Shown one piece after another: positions 8,187 to 15,396 of a stretch of DNA of 31,003 nucleotides (position 1 is the first letter of the stretch; every line of letters begins with the position of its first letter). The translations under genes and the position numbers were made by a program. Source of the stretch: NZQO01 sp002693605 (GTDB taxonomy: Bacteria > Bacteroidota > Bacteroidia > Flavobacteriales > Flavobacteriaceae). The stretch lies in assembly GCA_963972105.1 (NCBI GenBank), contig CAXAVH010000021.1:1-31003 (forward strand). The letters run 5' to 3'. The notes beneath the pieces are model-generated. The model saw only the letters and a list, made by a program, of their open reading frames with translations. It did not search any database and was not told where the DNA came from.

Positions 8187-9317
8187 TTATAGGCGTTTGT
8201 CCATTTGCCTTACCATTTGGTCTTTCCAACCGGAAAAGGTACCCGCTAAGATATGTTTTCTCGCCTCGCGAACCAACCACAGGTAAAATCCGAGGTTATG
8301 GATGGTAGCAATCTGCCTTCCCAACATTTCGTTTACGGTAAACAGATGCCGCAGGTAGGCCTTGCTATATGCCGTATCTACCCAGGTAATTCCCATTTCG
8401 TCTATGGCAGAGAAATCGTCTTCCCACTTTTTATTCTTGATATTAATGGTTCCATGAGCAGTAAAAAGCATCCCGTTGCGACCGTTACGGGTGGGCATCA
8501 CGCAGTCGAACATATCTACGCCCAGCGCGATATTCTCGAGAATGTTTATGGGGGTCCCGACTCCCATTAGGTAGCGCGGTTTTTCCTTCGGAAGGATTTC
8601 GGTCACCACGGCCGTCATTTCGTACATTTCCTCAGCAGGCTCGCCAACCGATAGCCCCCCAATGGCATTACCCGCCGCACCTGCACTGGCTATGTACTCT
8701 GCCGATTGCCTCCTTAAATCTTTATAGGTACTGCCCTGCACTATGGGAAATAACGTTTGGTTGTAGCCATATTTAGTGGGGGTCTTTTCTAAGTGCGAAA
8801 TGCACCTGTCCAGCCAACGGTGGGTCATATGCATAGATCGCTTAGCGTAATTGTAATCACACGGATAGGGCGTGCACTCATCGAACGCCATAATAATGTC
8901 TGCGCCAATGCTACGCTGAATCTCCATAACATTTTCGGGCGTGAAGAAATGAAAACTACCGTCAATGTGCGACTTGAACTTTACCCCTTCCTCCTTGATT
9001 TTTCTTCGGGCAGAGAGCGAATACACTTGGTACCCACCACTATCGGTAAGGATATTTCGGTCCCAGTTCATAAACTTGTGGAGACCGCCGGCCTTTTCCA
9101 ATATGTCTATTTGCGGGCGTAGGTACAGGTGGTAAGTGTTCCCCAAAATAATATCGGGGTTAATATCGTCTGTCAATTCGCGCTGGTGTACGCCCTTAAC
9201 CGTGCCAACGGTTCCCACCGGCATAAATATAGGGGTCTCCACGGGGCCGTGGTCCAATGTAATTCTGCCGGCCCTGGCGCTTGTTTGCGAATCGGTTGCT
9301 TCTAGTGTAAATTGCAT
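8187..9317 (-). CDS. tgt: tRNA-guanine transglycosylase, lacking the zinc-site cysteines
   Basis: Exchanges guanine-34 of GUN-anticodon tRNAs for preQ1 on the way to queuosine. At 376 residues it has normal length. Catalytic Asp92 lies in ILTDSGGYQVYSL and nucleophile Asp270 in MFDCVMPTRNGRNG. The substrate loop GGLSVGEP (219-226) is intact. Odd point: the zinc ligands of characterised bacterial enzymes (CxCxxC plus His) align here with Gly308, Thr310 and Asp313, while only His339 (TIHN) remains, so the structural zinc is probably absent. The end, YLWLVREARKHILAGTF, is flavobacterial in style. It is the first gene of the tgt-permease-EamA operon, with a perfect -7 element upstream. Confidence 0.96.
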   Translation of the reverse strand: MQFTLEATDSQTSARAGRITLDHGPVETPIFMPVGTVGTVKGVHQRELTDDINPDIILGNTYHLYLRPQIDILEKAGGLHKFMNWDRNILTDSGGYQVYSLSARRKIKEEGVKFKSHIDGSFHFFTPENVMEIQRSIGADIIMAFDECTPYPCDYNYAKRSMHMTHRWLDRCISHLEKTPTKYGYNQTLFPIVQGSTYKDLRRQSAEYIASAGAAGNAIGGLSVGEPAEEMYEMTAVVTEILPKEKPRYLMGVGTPINILENIALGVDMFDCVMPTRNGRNGMLFTAHGTINIKNKKWEDDFSAIDEMGITWVDTAYSKAYLRHLFTVNEMLGRQIATIHNLGFYLWLVREARKHILAGTFSGWKDQMVRQMDKRL

Positions 9318-9354
9318 TCAGAAAAAATTAAGGCCTCTCTGTTGAAAGTCGTTG

Positions 9355-9362
9355 CAAAGATA
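9355..9362 (-). promoter_or_regulatory. -7 promoter element for tgt operon
   Basis: The minus strand reads TATCTTTG, a perfect TAnnTTTG match 38 bases before the tgt ATG. The -33 element is unclear. Confidence 0.65.
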
Positions 9363-9476
9363 AAATGATTTATGGGTTTCTGCAGATTCTGCTGAAATAG
9401 AATCAAAAATTAGCCCAATTGTACCTGGGTGTTAACTAATTTTCAGGTTTCGTTGATAAAAGCTACCCGTATGGTT

Positions 9477-9506
9477 TTGGAACACCTCTAGAATACCGTA
9501 TTTTTG
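9477..9506 (+). promoter_or_regulatory. Promoter of the split transketolase operon
   Basis: A full Bacteroidota promoter: -33 TTG at 9477-9479, a 19-base spacer and -7 TATTTTTG at 9499-9506. The ATG follows 27 bases later. Confidence 0.8.
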
Positions 9507-9532
9507 GCGCATAAAAAGCTAAAAATAATTTC

Positions 9533-10378
9533 ATGCCAAATTATTCAGAATTAAACGACTTAGTTGTACAGGTACGTAGGGATATCCTTCGACAGGTACA
9601 CGCTGTAGATTCAGGGCATCCAGGTGGCTCTCTAGGATGTGCAGAGTTCTTCGTGGCGCTCTACCAAGTAGTGATGGACCGCAAGGAAACTTTCGACATG
9701 GATGGAGTGGGCGAAGACTTATTCTTTCTTTCCAACGGCCATATTTCACCTGTATTTTACAGTGTCCTGGCTCGCTCAGGATATTTTCCGGTTGAAGAGC
9801 TGAGCACCTTCAGACATATCGATTCCCGTTTACAGGGGCACCCCACCACTCACGAGGGCCTACCGGGTATACGGATTGCATCGGGCTCGCTTGGGCAGGG
9901 AATTTCGGTCTCCCTCGGGGCGGCCGAGGCAAAAAAACTGAATAACGACTCGCATTTGATTTATACCCTTTGCGGCGATGGCGAGCTCCAGGAGGGCCAA
10001 AATTGGGAAGCCATTATGTACGCCGCAGCCAATAAAGTAGACAATATCATCTTGACTGTCGATTTGAACGGACAGCAAATTGACGGGGCCACCGATACCG
10101 TATTACCCCTTGGAAATGTTACGGCTAAATTTGAGGCGTTTGGCTGGGAAGTACTGGAAATAAAGGAAGGTAACGATCTTGAAGCAGTTATCGAGGGCCT
10201 GGAAAAAGCCAAGGAAAGAACTGGCAACGGCCGTCCGGTGTGCATACTGCTGCATACCGTAATGGGCAACGGGGTAGACTTTATGATGCACACCCACGCT
10301 TGGCACGGTAAGGCCCCCAACGATGAACAGCTGGAAATGGCCCTATCGCAAAATCCAGAAACTTTGGGTGATTACTAA
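9533..10378 (+). CDS. Transketolase, N-terminal (TPP-binding) subunit
   Basis: The first half of a split transketolase (281 residues), containing the PP domain that binds thiamine diphosphate phosphates and magnesium. Visible motifs are DSGHPGGSLGCAEFF (His29), LQGHPTTHEGLPGI (His103), GSLGQGISVSLGAA and the TPP motif CGDGELQEGQNWEA (148-160), followed by DLNGQQIDG. The full-length enzyme of other bacteria is about 660 residues; here the pyrimidine-binding and C-terminal domains are in the next gene. The two subunits presumably form an alpha2beta2 complex in the non-oxidative pentose phosphate pathway. It is transcribed from the promoter at 9477-9506. The 60-base gap to the second gene is short enough for one operon. 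Confidence 0.95.
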   Translation: MPNYSELNDLVVQVRRDILRQVHAVDSGHPGGSLGCAEFFVALYQVVMDRKETFDMDGVGEDLFFLSNGHISPVFYSVLARSGYFPVEELSTFRHIDSRLQGHPTTHEGLPGIRIASGSLGQGISVSLGAAEAKKLNNDSHLIYTLCGDGELQEGQNWEAIMYAAANKVDNIILTVDLNGQQIDGATDTVLPLGNVTAKFEAFGWEVLEIKEGNDLEAVIEGLEKAKERTGNGRPVCILLHTVMGNGVDFMMHTHAWHGKAPNDEQLEMALSQNPETLGDY

Positions 10379-10438
10379 ACAGACGCCAATAAAACTTTTG
10401 CAATTAATTAAAACAATCCCGCAAGCGCGGGCCACCAT

Positions 10439-11392
10439 ATGAAAAAATATACAGACACAGGCAAGAAAGACACACGTTCGGGATTCGGCGCGGGCCTAAC
10501 CGAATTGGGCAAAACCAACGAGCAGGTGGTTGCGCTCTGCGCAGATCTTACCGGTTCGCTAAAAATGGACGAGTTCAAGGAAAACCATCCCGACCGCTTT
10601 TTCCAAGTGGGAATTGCCGAGGCGAACATGATGGGAATGGCGGCGGGCATGACCATTGGCGGAAAGATTCCGTTTACCGGGACCTTTGCCAATTTTTCAA
10701 CCGGGAGGGTGTACGACCAAATTAGGCAGAGCATTGCCTATAGCGGTAAGAATGTGAAAATTTGCGCCTCGCACGCCGGCCTGACATTGGGCGAAGATGG
10801 CGCTACGCATCAAATACTGGAAGATATCGGACTCATGAAGATGCTTCCCGGAATGACGGTCATAAACACCTGTGATTATAACCAAACCAAGGCCGCGACA
10901 TTGGCAATCGCCGAATACGACGGGCCCGTGTATTTGCGTTTCGGACGCCCAAAGGTGGCGAATTTCACCCCAGAAAATGGTTCATTTGAAATTGGAAAGG
11001 CCGTGCACCTTCAAGAAGGAAGCGACGTAACCCTTGTTGCTACGGGACATTTAGTATGGGAAGCGCTTCAGGCAGCAGCCCAACTACAGGAGGAAGGAAT
11101 TACCGCTGATGTGATAAATATTCACACCATTAAACCTTTGGACAATAAAGCGATTATTTCCAGCGTTAAAAAAACAGGGTGCGTGGTTACCGCCGAAGAG
11201 CATAATTATCTTGGTGGTCTTGGTGAGAGCGTTGCCCGTGTATTAGCCGAGAATGTCCCAACACCTCAAGAATTTATCGCTACACAAGATACCTTTGGCG
11301 AATCGGGAACCCCCGAGCAGCTGATGGAAAAATATGGTTTAAATGCCGACGCAATCGTGAAAGCGGCAAAAAAAGTGATTGCACGCAAGTAA
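10439..11392 (+). CDS. Transketolase, C-terminal (pyrimidine-binding) subunit
   Basis: The second half of the split transketolase, 317 residues. It carries the Pyr domain with the conserved catalytic-type glutamate in QVGIAEANMMGMAAG (around residue 62), PFTGTFANFSTGR, the substrate-phosphate contact region SHAGLTLGEDGATHQ and FGRPKV. The C-terminal domain includes VTLVATGHLVWEAL and TAEEHNYLGGLGESVA. It resembles DXS/PDH-beta-type C-terminal halves, but pairing with the upstream gene fixes the identity as transketolase. A strong terminator follows 27 bases after the stop, closing the two-gene operon. Confidence 0.95.
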   Translation: MKKYTDTGKKDTRSGFGAGLTELGKTNEQVVALCADLTGSLKMDEFKENHPDRFFQVGIAEANMMGMAAGMTIGGKIPFTGTFANFSTGRVYDQIRQSIAYSGKNVKICASHAGLTLGEDGATHQILEDIGLMKMLPGMTVINTCDYNQTKAATLAIAEYDGPVYLRFGRPKVANFTPENGSFEIGKAVHLQEGSDVTLVATGHLVWEALQAAAQLQEEGITADVINIHTIKPLDNKAIISSVKKTGCVVTAEEHNYLGGLGESVARVLAENVPTPQEFIATQDTFGESGTPEQLMEKYGLNADAIVKAAKKVIARK

Positions 11393-11412
11393 TCCCTTTT
11401 TTGTCCTGAATC

Positions 11413-11442
11413 AAAAAAGCCCTGCAAATGCAGGGCTTTTTT
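11413..11442. terminator. Terminator after transketolase, probably bidirectional
   Basis: The stem GCCCTGC (11419-11425) / GCAGGGC (11430-11436) is preceded by six A and followed by six T. It serves the transketolase operon and could also end the convergent FKBP lipoprotein gene. Confidence 0.9.
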
Positions 11443-11463
11443 AATGTCGTATAAATCTTTCTC

Positions 11464-12375
11464 TTAACTGTCTTTATCTAAATAATCGGGCGTCCCGTCA
11501 TTATCCACATCTGGATAGGTAATATTTCCGTTAGCATCAATTTCTATCTCATCTCGCGTCGGCCTGCCGTCATTGTCATCATCGGGGTCAAGGTAGTTCG
11601 GCGCTCCATCATTATCGGTATCGTCATCTTCCTCTAGCTTGTTGCCATTGAGGTCTTCCACTACCGAAGGCACCCCGTCGTTATCCTGGTCACCCGTTTC
11701 AACTTCGTAAAGATGAAAGGTGAAGATCAATTCGGAATATAAAGGAATGTTCGATCCTGCCGGCGGATTCACATAATAACCCAAACCCGATTGCACAAAC
11801 ACCGCACCTACGCCGAAATTCTCGAAATTTACCGTACCGTCTGGATTCGAGCTCACGCCCGTGGCACCCTGAAACTCAACCAAGCCATCTTGCAGCCCGT
11901 TAACTACCCGTGTCAAGTCAAATTTTACAGGGGAAACCGAAGCACTGAACAATTCATTATTTAAATACCTTCCCTCGTAGCTTATGGTTGTAATGTCTGG
12001 AAAATCTGGCTGTTCGCCGCCCCCTTCCAAAGCATTCAGATAGTATAGTTCGTAGGTTACGCCCTCGGCAATGCGATCTTCCACGGTTTTTGAGCGTACC
12101 TGCTCTATCAACGGAATCTTATCGGCATTATCGCCTGCAATGGTGTCAAATTCAATCCTGAAATCGAAATCTGCCGGAGGGTTCTGGAATTCCTCGTAAT
12201 TATAGAAATGCGTGCGCAGGTATTCCTCGATATTTTCGGTAGAGACAATGGCCTCTGGCCCACGATCACGCGCGGGGATGAAATTATCTGGCAGGCCGTC
12301 GTCATCGTTGTTACATGAAACCAACGACCCCGCAGAAATTGCCACGGCAGCCAAAATATATAAAACTTTATTCAT
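11464..12375 (-). CDS. FKBP-type isomerase-like lipoprotein with acidic calcium-binding-type repeats
   Basis: An exported lipoprotein of about 303 residues with a lipobox LVSC (18-21) followed by NNDDD. The central part (about 95-230) looks like an FKBP-type peptidyl-prolyl isomerase domain: VTYELYYLNAL, ISYEGRYLNNELF, VNGLQDGLVEF, GLGYYVNPPAGSNIPLYS and ELIFTFHLYEVE. The C-terminus (about 235-303) carries tandem Asp-rich repeats of thrombospondin type-3/DxDxDG style, such as GDQDNDGVPS, DTDNDGAPNYLDPDDDND and DVDNDGTPDYLD, expected to bind calcium. A start at 12375 (or the ATG at 12381) is chosen because a perfect -7 element at 12395-12402 excludes the longer reading frame. Likely on a membrane face in the periplasm or on the surface; whether isomerase activity persists is unknown. 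Confidence 0.85.
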   Translation of the reverse strand: MNKVLYILAAVAISAGSLVSCNNDDDGLPDNFIPARDRGPEAIVSTENIEEYLRTHFYNYEEFQNPPADFDFRIEFDTIAGDNADKIPLIEQVRSKTVEDRIAEGVTYELYYLNALEGGGEQPDFPDITTISYEGRYLNNELFSASVSPVKFDLTRVVNGLQDGLVEFQGATGVSSNPDGTVNFENFGVGAVFVQSGLGYYVNPPAGSNIPLYSELIFTFHLYEVETGDQDNDGVPSVVEDLNGNKLEEDDDTDNDGAPNYLDPDDDNDGRPTRDEIEIDANGNITYPDVDNDGTPDYLDKDS

Positions 12376-12394
12376 CGTCATTTTTTTGAATGGG

Positions 12395-12402
12395 CAAAGA
12401 TA
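12395..12402 (-). promoter_or_regulatory. -7 element for the FKBP lipoprotein gene
   Basis: The minus strand reads TATCTTTG, a perfect match about 20 bases before the ATG. It decides the start codon of the lipoprotein. It is divergent from, and only 11 bases away from, the plus-strand -7 element at 12414-12421. Confidence 0.7.
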
Positions 12403-12413
12403 CAATTTTCCAC

Positions 12414-12421
12414 TACTTTTG
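12414..12421 (+). promoter_or_regulatory. -7 element for the S4-domain gene
   Basis: TACTTTTG matches TAnnTTTG exactly, 34 bases before the ATG at 12456. The -33 TTG is not at normal spacing, because this region is shared with the divergent promoter. Confidence 0.6.
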
Positions 12422-12455
12422 CTTAGAAGATTAACGCTGAATTTGACGTAATTGT

Positions 12456-12830
12456 ATGAGGATCGATAAATATTTGTGGTGCGTTCGTTTTTTCAAAACT
12501 CGTAGCTTGGCCACCAAGGCCGTCAAAAAAGGTGCGGTAAAGATTGCAGGGGAAACGGTAAAGCCCTCTCGTGATATATACCCTACCGACGTGCTGGAGG
12601 TGCGCAAGGAACAGATCAACTACAAGATTGAGGTTTTGGACCTGCCACCAAGCCGCGTGGGCGCTAAGTTAGTGGACATCTACAAAAAAGACCTAACACC
12701 CAAGGAAGAATTTGAAAAAAACGAACTTCTTACCTATGCCAAAGATTACTATCGGAAAAAGGGCACGGGACGCCCCACCAAAAAAGACAGACGCGACCTG
12801 GAAGATTTTACTGACACCACTGAGGACTGA
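12456..12830 (+). CDS. S4-domain RNA-binding protein (Hsp15-like)
   Basis: A small, basic RNA-binding protein of 124 residues. The N-terminal S4 domain (1-60) is clear: MRIDKYLWCVRFFKTRSLA, then AVKKGAVKIAGETVKPSRDI and VLEVRKEQINYKIEVLDL. This is the layout of Hsp15/HslR, which in E. coli binds 50S subunits carrying stalled nascent chains and recycles them. The lysine-rich C-terminal tail (YRKKGTGRPTKKDRRDLEDF) is also seen in Hsp15-like proteins. It begins a short plus-strand pair with the phosphoribosyltransferase 37 bases downstream. The function in Bacteroidota is inferred from the family only. Confidence 0.9.
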   Translation: MRIDKYLWCVRFFKTRSLATKAVKKGAVKIAGETVKPSRDIYPTDVLEVRKEQINYKIEVLDLPPSRVGAKLVDIYKKDLTPKEEFEKNELLTYAKDYYRKKGTGRPTKKDRRDLEDFTDTTED

Positions 12831-12845
12831 TAAGCCTTCAATTAC

Positions 12846-12853
12846 TACCTTTA
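12846..12853 (+). promoter_or_regulatory. Possible -7 element for the phosphoribosyltransferase
   Basis: TACCTTTA matches five of the six fixed TAnnTTTG positions and lies 14 bases before the ATG at 12868. It could give the gene its own short-leader transcript. Confidence 0.4.
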
Positions 12854-12867
12854 CAAAAAAAGCATAC

Positions 12868-13368
12868 ATGGCGCAAGAAACGATCATTCTCGACCAGCAG
12901 GAAATTCAACATAAAATTCGGCGAATTGCGTGGCAGATTTACGAAACGAACGTAAACGAACAGGAAATAGTAATAGCCGGTATCGTGCAAAATGGATTTC
13001 GCCTGGCAGAACGGCTAAAGGAAGCGGTGCAAAAAATATCGCCTATAAAAGTCCTACTTTGCGAAGTGCACATCGATAAAAAGAACCCTACTGGCGAAAT
13101 AAAAACATCACTCCCTCCTATCGAATACCAGGACAAATCGTTGTTATTGGTAGACGATGTACTGCATTCGGGAACTACCTTAATATACGGTGTAAAGCAT
13201 TTCTTGGAAGTTCCGCTGAAGCAATTCAAGACCGCCGTGCTCGTTGACCGTAATCATAAGAAATATCCCGTGAAGGCCGATTTCAAAGGCATTTCACTTT
13301 CCACCTCATTAAACGAAAATATCTCCGTGGTTTTCGACGGCCGAAACGACCGTGCAATCCTAGAATAG
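12868..13368 (+). CDS. PyrR-like phosphoribosyltransferase
   Basis: A type I phosphoribosyltransferase of 166 residues. The PRPP-binding motif is SLLLVDDVLHSGTTL (about 91-105), preceded by a typical N-terminal segment (IVIAGIVQNGFRLAERL) and a flexible-loop region with Asp-rich VHIDKKNP. Length and pattern resemble PyrR-type proteins (uracil phosphoribosyltransferase/pyrimidine regulator). No pyr gene or PyrR-type leader RNA is visible nearby, so an RNA-binding role is not supported here. The frame is open further upstream (into the S4 gene), but MAQETIILDQQE at 12868 is the natural start. Its 3' end overlaps the convergent aroK by 9 bases. Confidence 0.87.
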   Translation: MAQETIILDQQEIQHKIRRIAWQIYETNVNEQEIVIAGIVQNGFRLAERLKEAVQKISPIKVLLCEVHIDKKNPTGEIKTSLPPIEYQDKSLLLVDDVLHSGTTLIYGVKHFLEVPLKQFKTAVLVDRNHKKYPVKADFKGISLSTSLNENISVVFDGRNDRAILE

Positions 13369-13881
13369 CCGGGCGTAAATTTCCTGTACAATTTCGGGAA
13401 CGGGCTTCGTATCGATATCTACCACGATACTCGCTTGATTATAGTAAAATGAACGCTCAAAAAGGTGTTTCCGAATAAAGTCTTCCAGCAGCTCGGGCGT
13501 GTTAAGATGGGCAATGAGCGGTCTATTGGTCCTGTGTCTAAAAAGTCGTTGGGTAAGCGTACCAACACCTCCCCTTAGATAAACCGTTATTGTATTATCT
13601 GATTTTTGCAAGATTTCCATAATGTTACCGTAGCAAGGGGTGCCGCCGCCGGTGGCCAGTACGGCAGATTCTTTTTGTTGCAGTAATTGCTGTAGCACCG
13701 CTCCTTCTTTCTTTCTGAAGAAAATTTCGCCCTTTTCCTCAAATAGTTGCGGGATAGGCATCCCCACTTCCTCTATTATTTTTTCGTCAAGATCGGTAAA
13801 TGGTATTCCAAGGGTCCTCGCCAGCTCTTTTCCAACCGCAGATTTACCACTTCCCATATACCCAATTAGCACTACAACCAT
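13360..13881 (-). CDS. aroK: Shikimate kinase
   Basis: Phosphorylates shikimate to shikimate-3-phosphate in aromatic amino acid synthesis. At 173 residues it has the family length. Walker A is GYMGSGKS (7-14). Shikimate-binding residues are the Asp of FTDLDEKI (30-33), the Arg of IFFRKKE (56) and the Gly triplet in LATGGGTPC (78-80). The LID-type region contains FRHRTNRPLI. A perfect -7 element (TAAATTTG, 13938 to 13931) lies about 50 bases upstream, back to back with the tRNA-Lys promoter. The last codons overlap the end of the convergent phosphoribosyltransferase gene, with no terminator between them. Confidence 0.96.
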   Translation of the reverse strand: MVVVLIGYMGSGKSAVGKELARTLGIPFTDLDEKIIEEVGMPIPQLFEEKGEIFFRKKEGAVLQQLLQQKESAVLATGGGTPCYGNIMEILQKSDNTITVYLRGGVGTLTQRLFRHRTNRPLIAHLNTPELLEDFIRKHLFERSFYYNQASIVVDIDTKPVPEIVQEIYARLF

Positions 13882-13930
13882 AATTTTTGTAATCGTTTTC
13901 CCTGATAGTCACAGAGTTTTATAAAAAAGG

Positions 13931-13938
13931 CAAATTTA
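13931..13938 (-). promoter_or_regulatory. -7 element for aroK
   Basis: The minus strand reads TAAATTTG, a perfect match giving a leader of about 40 bases. It lies 13 bases from the -33 element of the divergent tRNA-Lys promoter. Confidence 0.55.
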
Positions 13939-13951
13939 ATCGAATTTCGTT

Positions 13952-13982
13952 TTGAAAAATAAAATTAATGATAGTATATTTG
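13952..13982 (+). promoter_or_regulatory. Promoter of tRNA-Lys
   Basis: -33 TTG (13952-13954, within TTTTG), a 20-base spacer and -7 TATATTTG (13975-13982), a perfect Bacteroidota promoter 18 bases before the tRNA. Confidence 0.85.
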
Positions 13983-14000
13983 CACCCGCATTCAAGGGCA

Positions 14001-14073
14001 GACTTGGTAGCTCAGTTGGTAGAGCATCTCCCTTTTAAGGAGAGGGTCCTGGGTTCGAGCCCCAGCCAAGTCA
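14001..14073 (+). tRNA. tRNA-Lys (anticodon UUU)
   Basis: A 73-base cloverleaf. Acceptor stem GACTTGG pairs with CCAAGTC (14066-14072), the D-arm is GCTCAGTTGGTAGAGC, the anticodon stem TCTCC/GGAGA encloses CTTTTAA (anticodon TTT), and the T-arm CTGGG/CCCAG encloses TTCGAGC. Discriminator base A; the CCA end is not encoded. Confidence 0.97.
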
Positions 14074-14085
14074 CAAAAGCAAAAA

Positions 14086-14111
14086 AGCGCACTTTTTAGT
14101 GCGCTTTTTTT
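14086..14111. terminator. Terminator after tRNA-Lys, probably bidirectional
   Basis: The stem AGCGCACT (14086-14093) / AGTGCGCT (14098-14105) with a TTTT loop is followed by a T-run and preceded by an A-run. It separates tRNA-Lys from the convergent patatin gene. Confidence 0.92.
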
Positions 14112-14172
14112 ATTGACGGTAACACTAATTCCATCCCCACTTAATTTCACGATCCCCTCCGTATTATTAACG

Positions 14173-14964
14173 TTATTCGCCGGTAAGGGCTTCGAGCGCG
14201 GAGGTTATTTCGGGCATTGCCTTAAGTGCCTCTTCATAGCCGATGTTATAAATTGTATTGGCCTTTTTCATATCAAACGTGCCGTACTGTTCCAATACCT
14301 GCGGCATAAGTACGTAGTGGCAACGCTCCAATTTCAGCAGTGAAGAATATCGCGTGGCTATTTGATAGACGCGTTCCGAAACCCGATAGGTATTCGTTAA
14401 TTTCGATGGCTCAATTTTCTGCAGGGGGTTAACGTAAACGCCAATAATGAAGTCGCATTTATCTAACAGCGGTTCTACCGGGAAGTTATTTACAATGCCA
14501 CCATCGGCGTACAAGGTTCCTTTAATATCGTAGGGCGAAAACATGAGCGGAAACGCTGACGATGCAAGTATGGCATCGACCACAGGGCCGGACTGGAAAA
14601 TTTTGTTACGCCCACGAACCAAGTCGGTGGCGGCAACGAATAGTGTTTTTTGCAAGCTCTCGAACGAGTCCGTATCGAAGTACCGCTGAAATTGTTTCTT
14701 GAACTTAGACAAATCAATAATTCCCGGTTTTCCAAAGGCGAAATTGGAAAGGGTAAAGATGGACGATTCCTTGAATATCGCCAATATTTCATCGGGCGTC
14801 CTTCCGGATGCATAGAGCGCCCCCACCAAAGCGCCCGCACTCGAGCCGGAAAGTAGTTGAGGGTGTATGTTTGCTTCGGCCAGCGCCTTAAGCACGCCAA
14901 TGTGCGCCACTCCCTTCACGCCGCCGCCGGATAGTACCAGCCCTATCTTTTTTCCATTGCCCAT
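14173..14964 (-). CDS. Patatin-like phospholipase (RssA/YlbK-type)
   Basis: A serine lipid acyl hydrolase of 263 residues. The oxyanion-hole loop GGGVKG (13-18), the nucleophile elbow GSSAG (40-44) and the catalytic Asp in ADGGIVNNFPVEPL (154 in DGG) form the Ser-Asp dyad of the patatin fold. The short length and lack of a signal peptide place it with the cytoplasmic RssA/YlbK-like single-domain group rather than with secreted PlpD-type proteins that carry a barrel. A perfect -7 element precedes it by about 24 bases. It stands alone between two tRNA genes. Its substrate is unknown; family members cleave phospholipids or lysophospholipids. Confidence 0.93.
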   Translation of the reverse strand: MGNGKKIGLVLSGGGVKGVAHIGVLKALAEANIHPQLLSGSSAGALVGALYASGRTPDEILAIFKESSIFTLSNFAFGKPGIIDLSKFKKQFQRYFDTDSFESLQKTLFVAATDLVRGRNKIFQSGPVVDAILASSAFPLMFSPYDIKGTLYADGGIVNNFPVEPLLDKCDFIIGVYVNPLQKIEPSKLTNTYRVSERVYQIATRYSSLLKLERCHYVLMPQVLEQYGTFDMKKANTIYNIGYEEALKAMPEITSALEALTGE

Positions 14965-14987
14965 AGGCCCTTGTTACCTTTTAATTT

Positions 14988-14995
14988 CAAATATA
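14988..14995 (-). promoter_or_regulatory. -7 element for the patatin gene
   Basis: The minus strand reads TATATTTG, a perfect TAnnTTTG match 24 bases before the ATG. Confidence 0.6.
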
Positions 14996-15081
14996 AAACT
15001 ATCCAATCTGCGGTAAAAGTTCAATTATAAAACTCAGTATTAAAAATATCACCTAAACTATGATACTTTTCCATTTTTAGG

Positions 15082-15089
15082 TACATTTG
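15082..15089 (+). promoter_or_regulatory. -7 element for tRNA-Leu
   Basis: TACATTTG, a perfect match, ends 11 bases before the first base of the tRNA. The -33 region is T-rich but has no TTG. Confidence 0.7.
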
Positions 15090-15100
15090 CCGCACCAAAA

Positions 15101-15184
15101 GCCCAGGTGCTGGAACTGGTAGACAGGCATGGTTGAGGGCCATGTGTCCATTAGGGCGTGTGGGTTCGAGTCCCATCCTGGGCA
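15101..15184 (+). tRNA. tRNA-Leu (anticodon GAG)
   Basis: An 84-base class II tRNA. Acceptor GCCCAGG pairs with CCTGGGC (15177-15183), anticodon stem CATGG/CCATG encloses TTGAGGG (anticodon GAG), there is a variable arm around 15146-15159, and the T-loop is TTCGAGT. Discriminator A; CCA not encoded. Confidence 0.95.
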
Positions 15185-15190
15185 CGCAAG

Positions 15191-15218
15191 ACCACTAAGT
15201 TTTCTTAGTGGTTTTTTT
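15191..15218 (+). terminator. Terminator after tRNA-Leu
   Basis: The stem ACCACTAAG (15191-15199) / CTTAGTGGT (15204-15212) with a TTTT loop is followed by seven T. Confidence 0.92.
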
Positions 15219-15317
15219 ATGCCCATCGCCTTGGGGAAAGTAATCATCTGGAATTGGCTAATACGCCAATGAAAGGAAACGGAAATCTTCTCATCTTCCC
15301 CATGGGTCCCTCAGTAC

Positions 15318-15347
15318 TGTTTATAATATTTCACAAAATATTAAACA
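15318..15347. promoter_or_regulatory. Putative operator TGTTTA-N18-TAAACA upstream of the CarH-like regulator
   Basis: TGTTTA at 15318-15323 and TAAACA at 15342-15347 form an inverted repeat separated by 18 AT-rich bases, with further symmetry inside (AATATTT / AAATATT). The same half-sites at the same spacing occur at crtI. It lies 16 bases upstream of the -7-like TACTTTCA (15364-15371), in the -33 region, so binding could block RNA polymerase and give autoregulation. The intergenic remainder (15219-15317) shows nothing recognisable. Confidence 0.65.
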
Positions 15348-15363
15348 ATATTATTATTTTTCG

Positions 15364-15371
15364 TACTTTCA
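15364..15371 (+). promoter_or_regulatory. Possible -7 element of the CarH-like regulator gene
   Basis: TACTTTCA matches four of six fixed TAnnTTTG positions. The crtI promoter region has the near-identical TACTTTCG, so both may be weak, controlled promoters. The start codon follows 25 bases later. Confidence 0.4.
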
Positions 15372-15396
15372 CCACATAAAATTATCACCAAGGCAC

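Noticed and set aside
12712..12867. N-terminal extension of the phosphoribosyltransferase overlapping the S4 gene
   Set aside because: The extension shows no phosphoribosyltransferase-family sequence, overlaps the S4 gene, and a -7-like element plus a natural ATG start at 12868 fit better.
12868..13368. PyrR-style RNA attenuation around the phosphoribosyltransferase
   Set aside because: No pyr biosynthesis gene, anti-terminator or binding-loop structure is visible nearby, so only the enzyme family is called.
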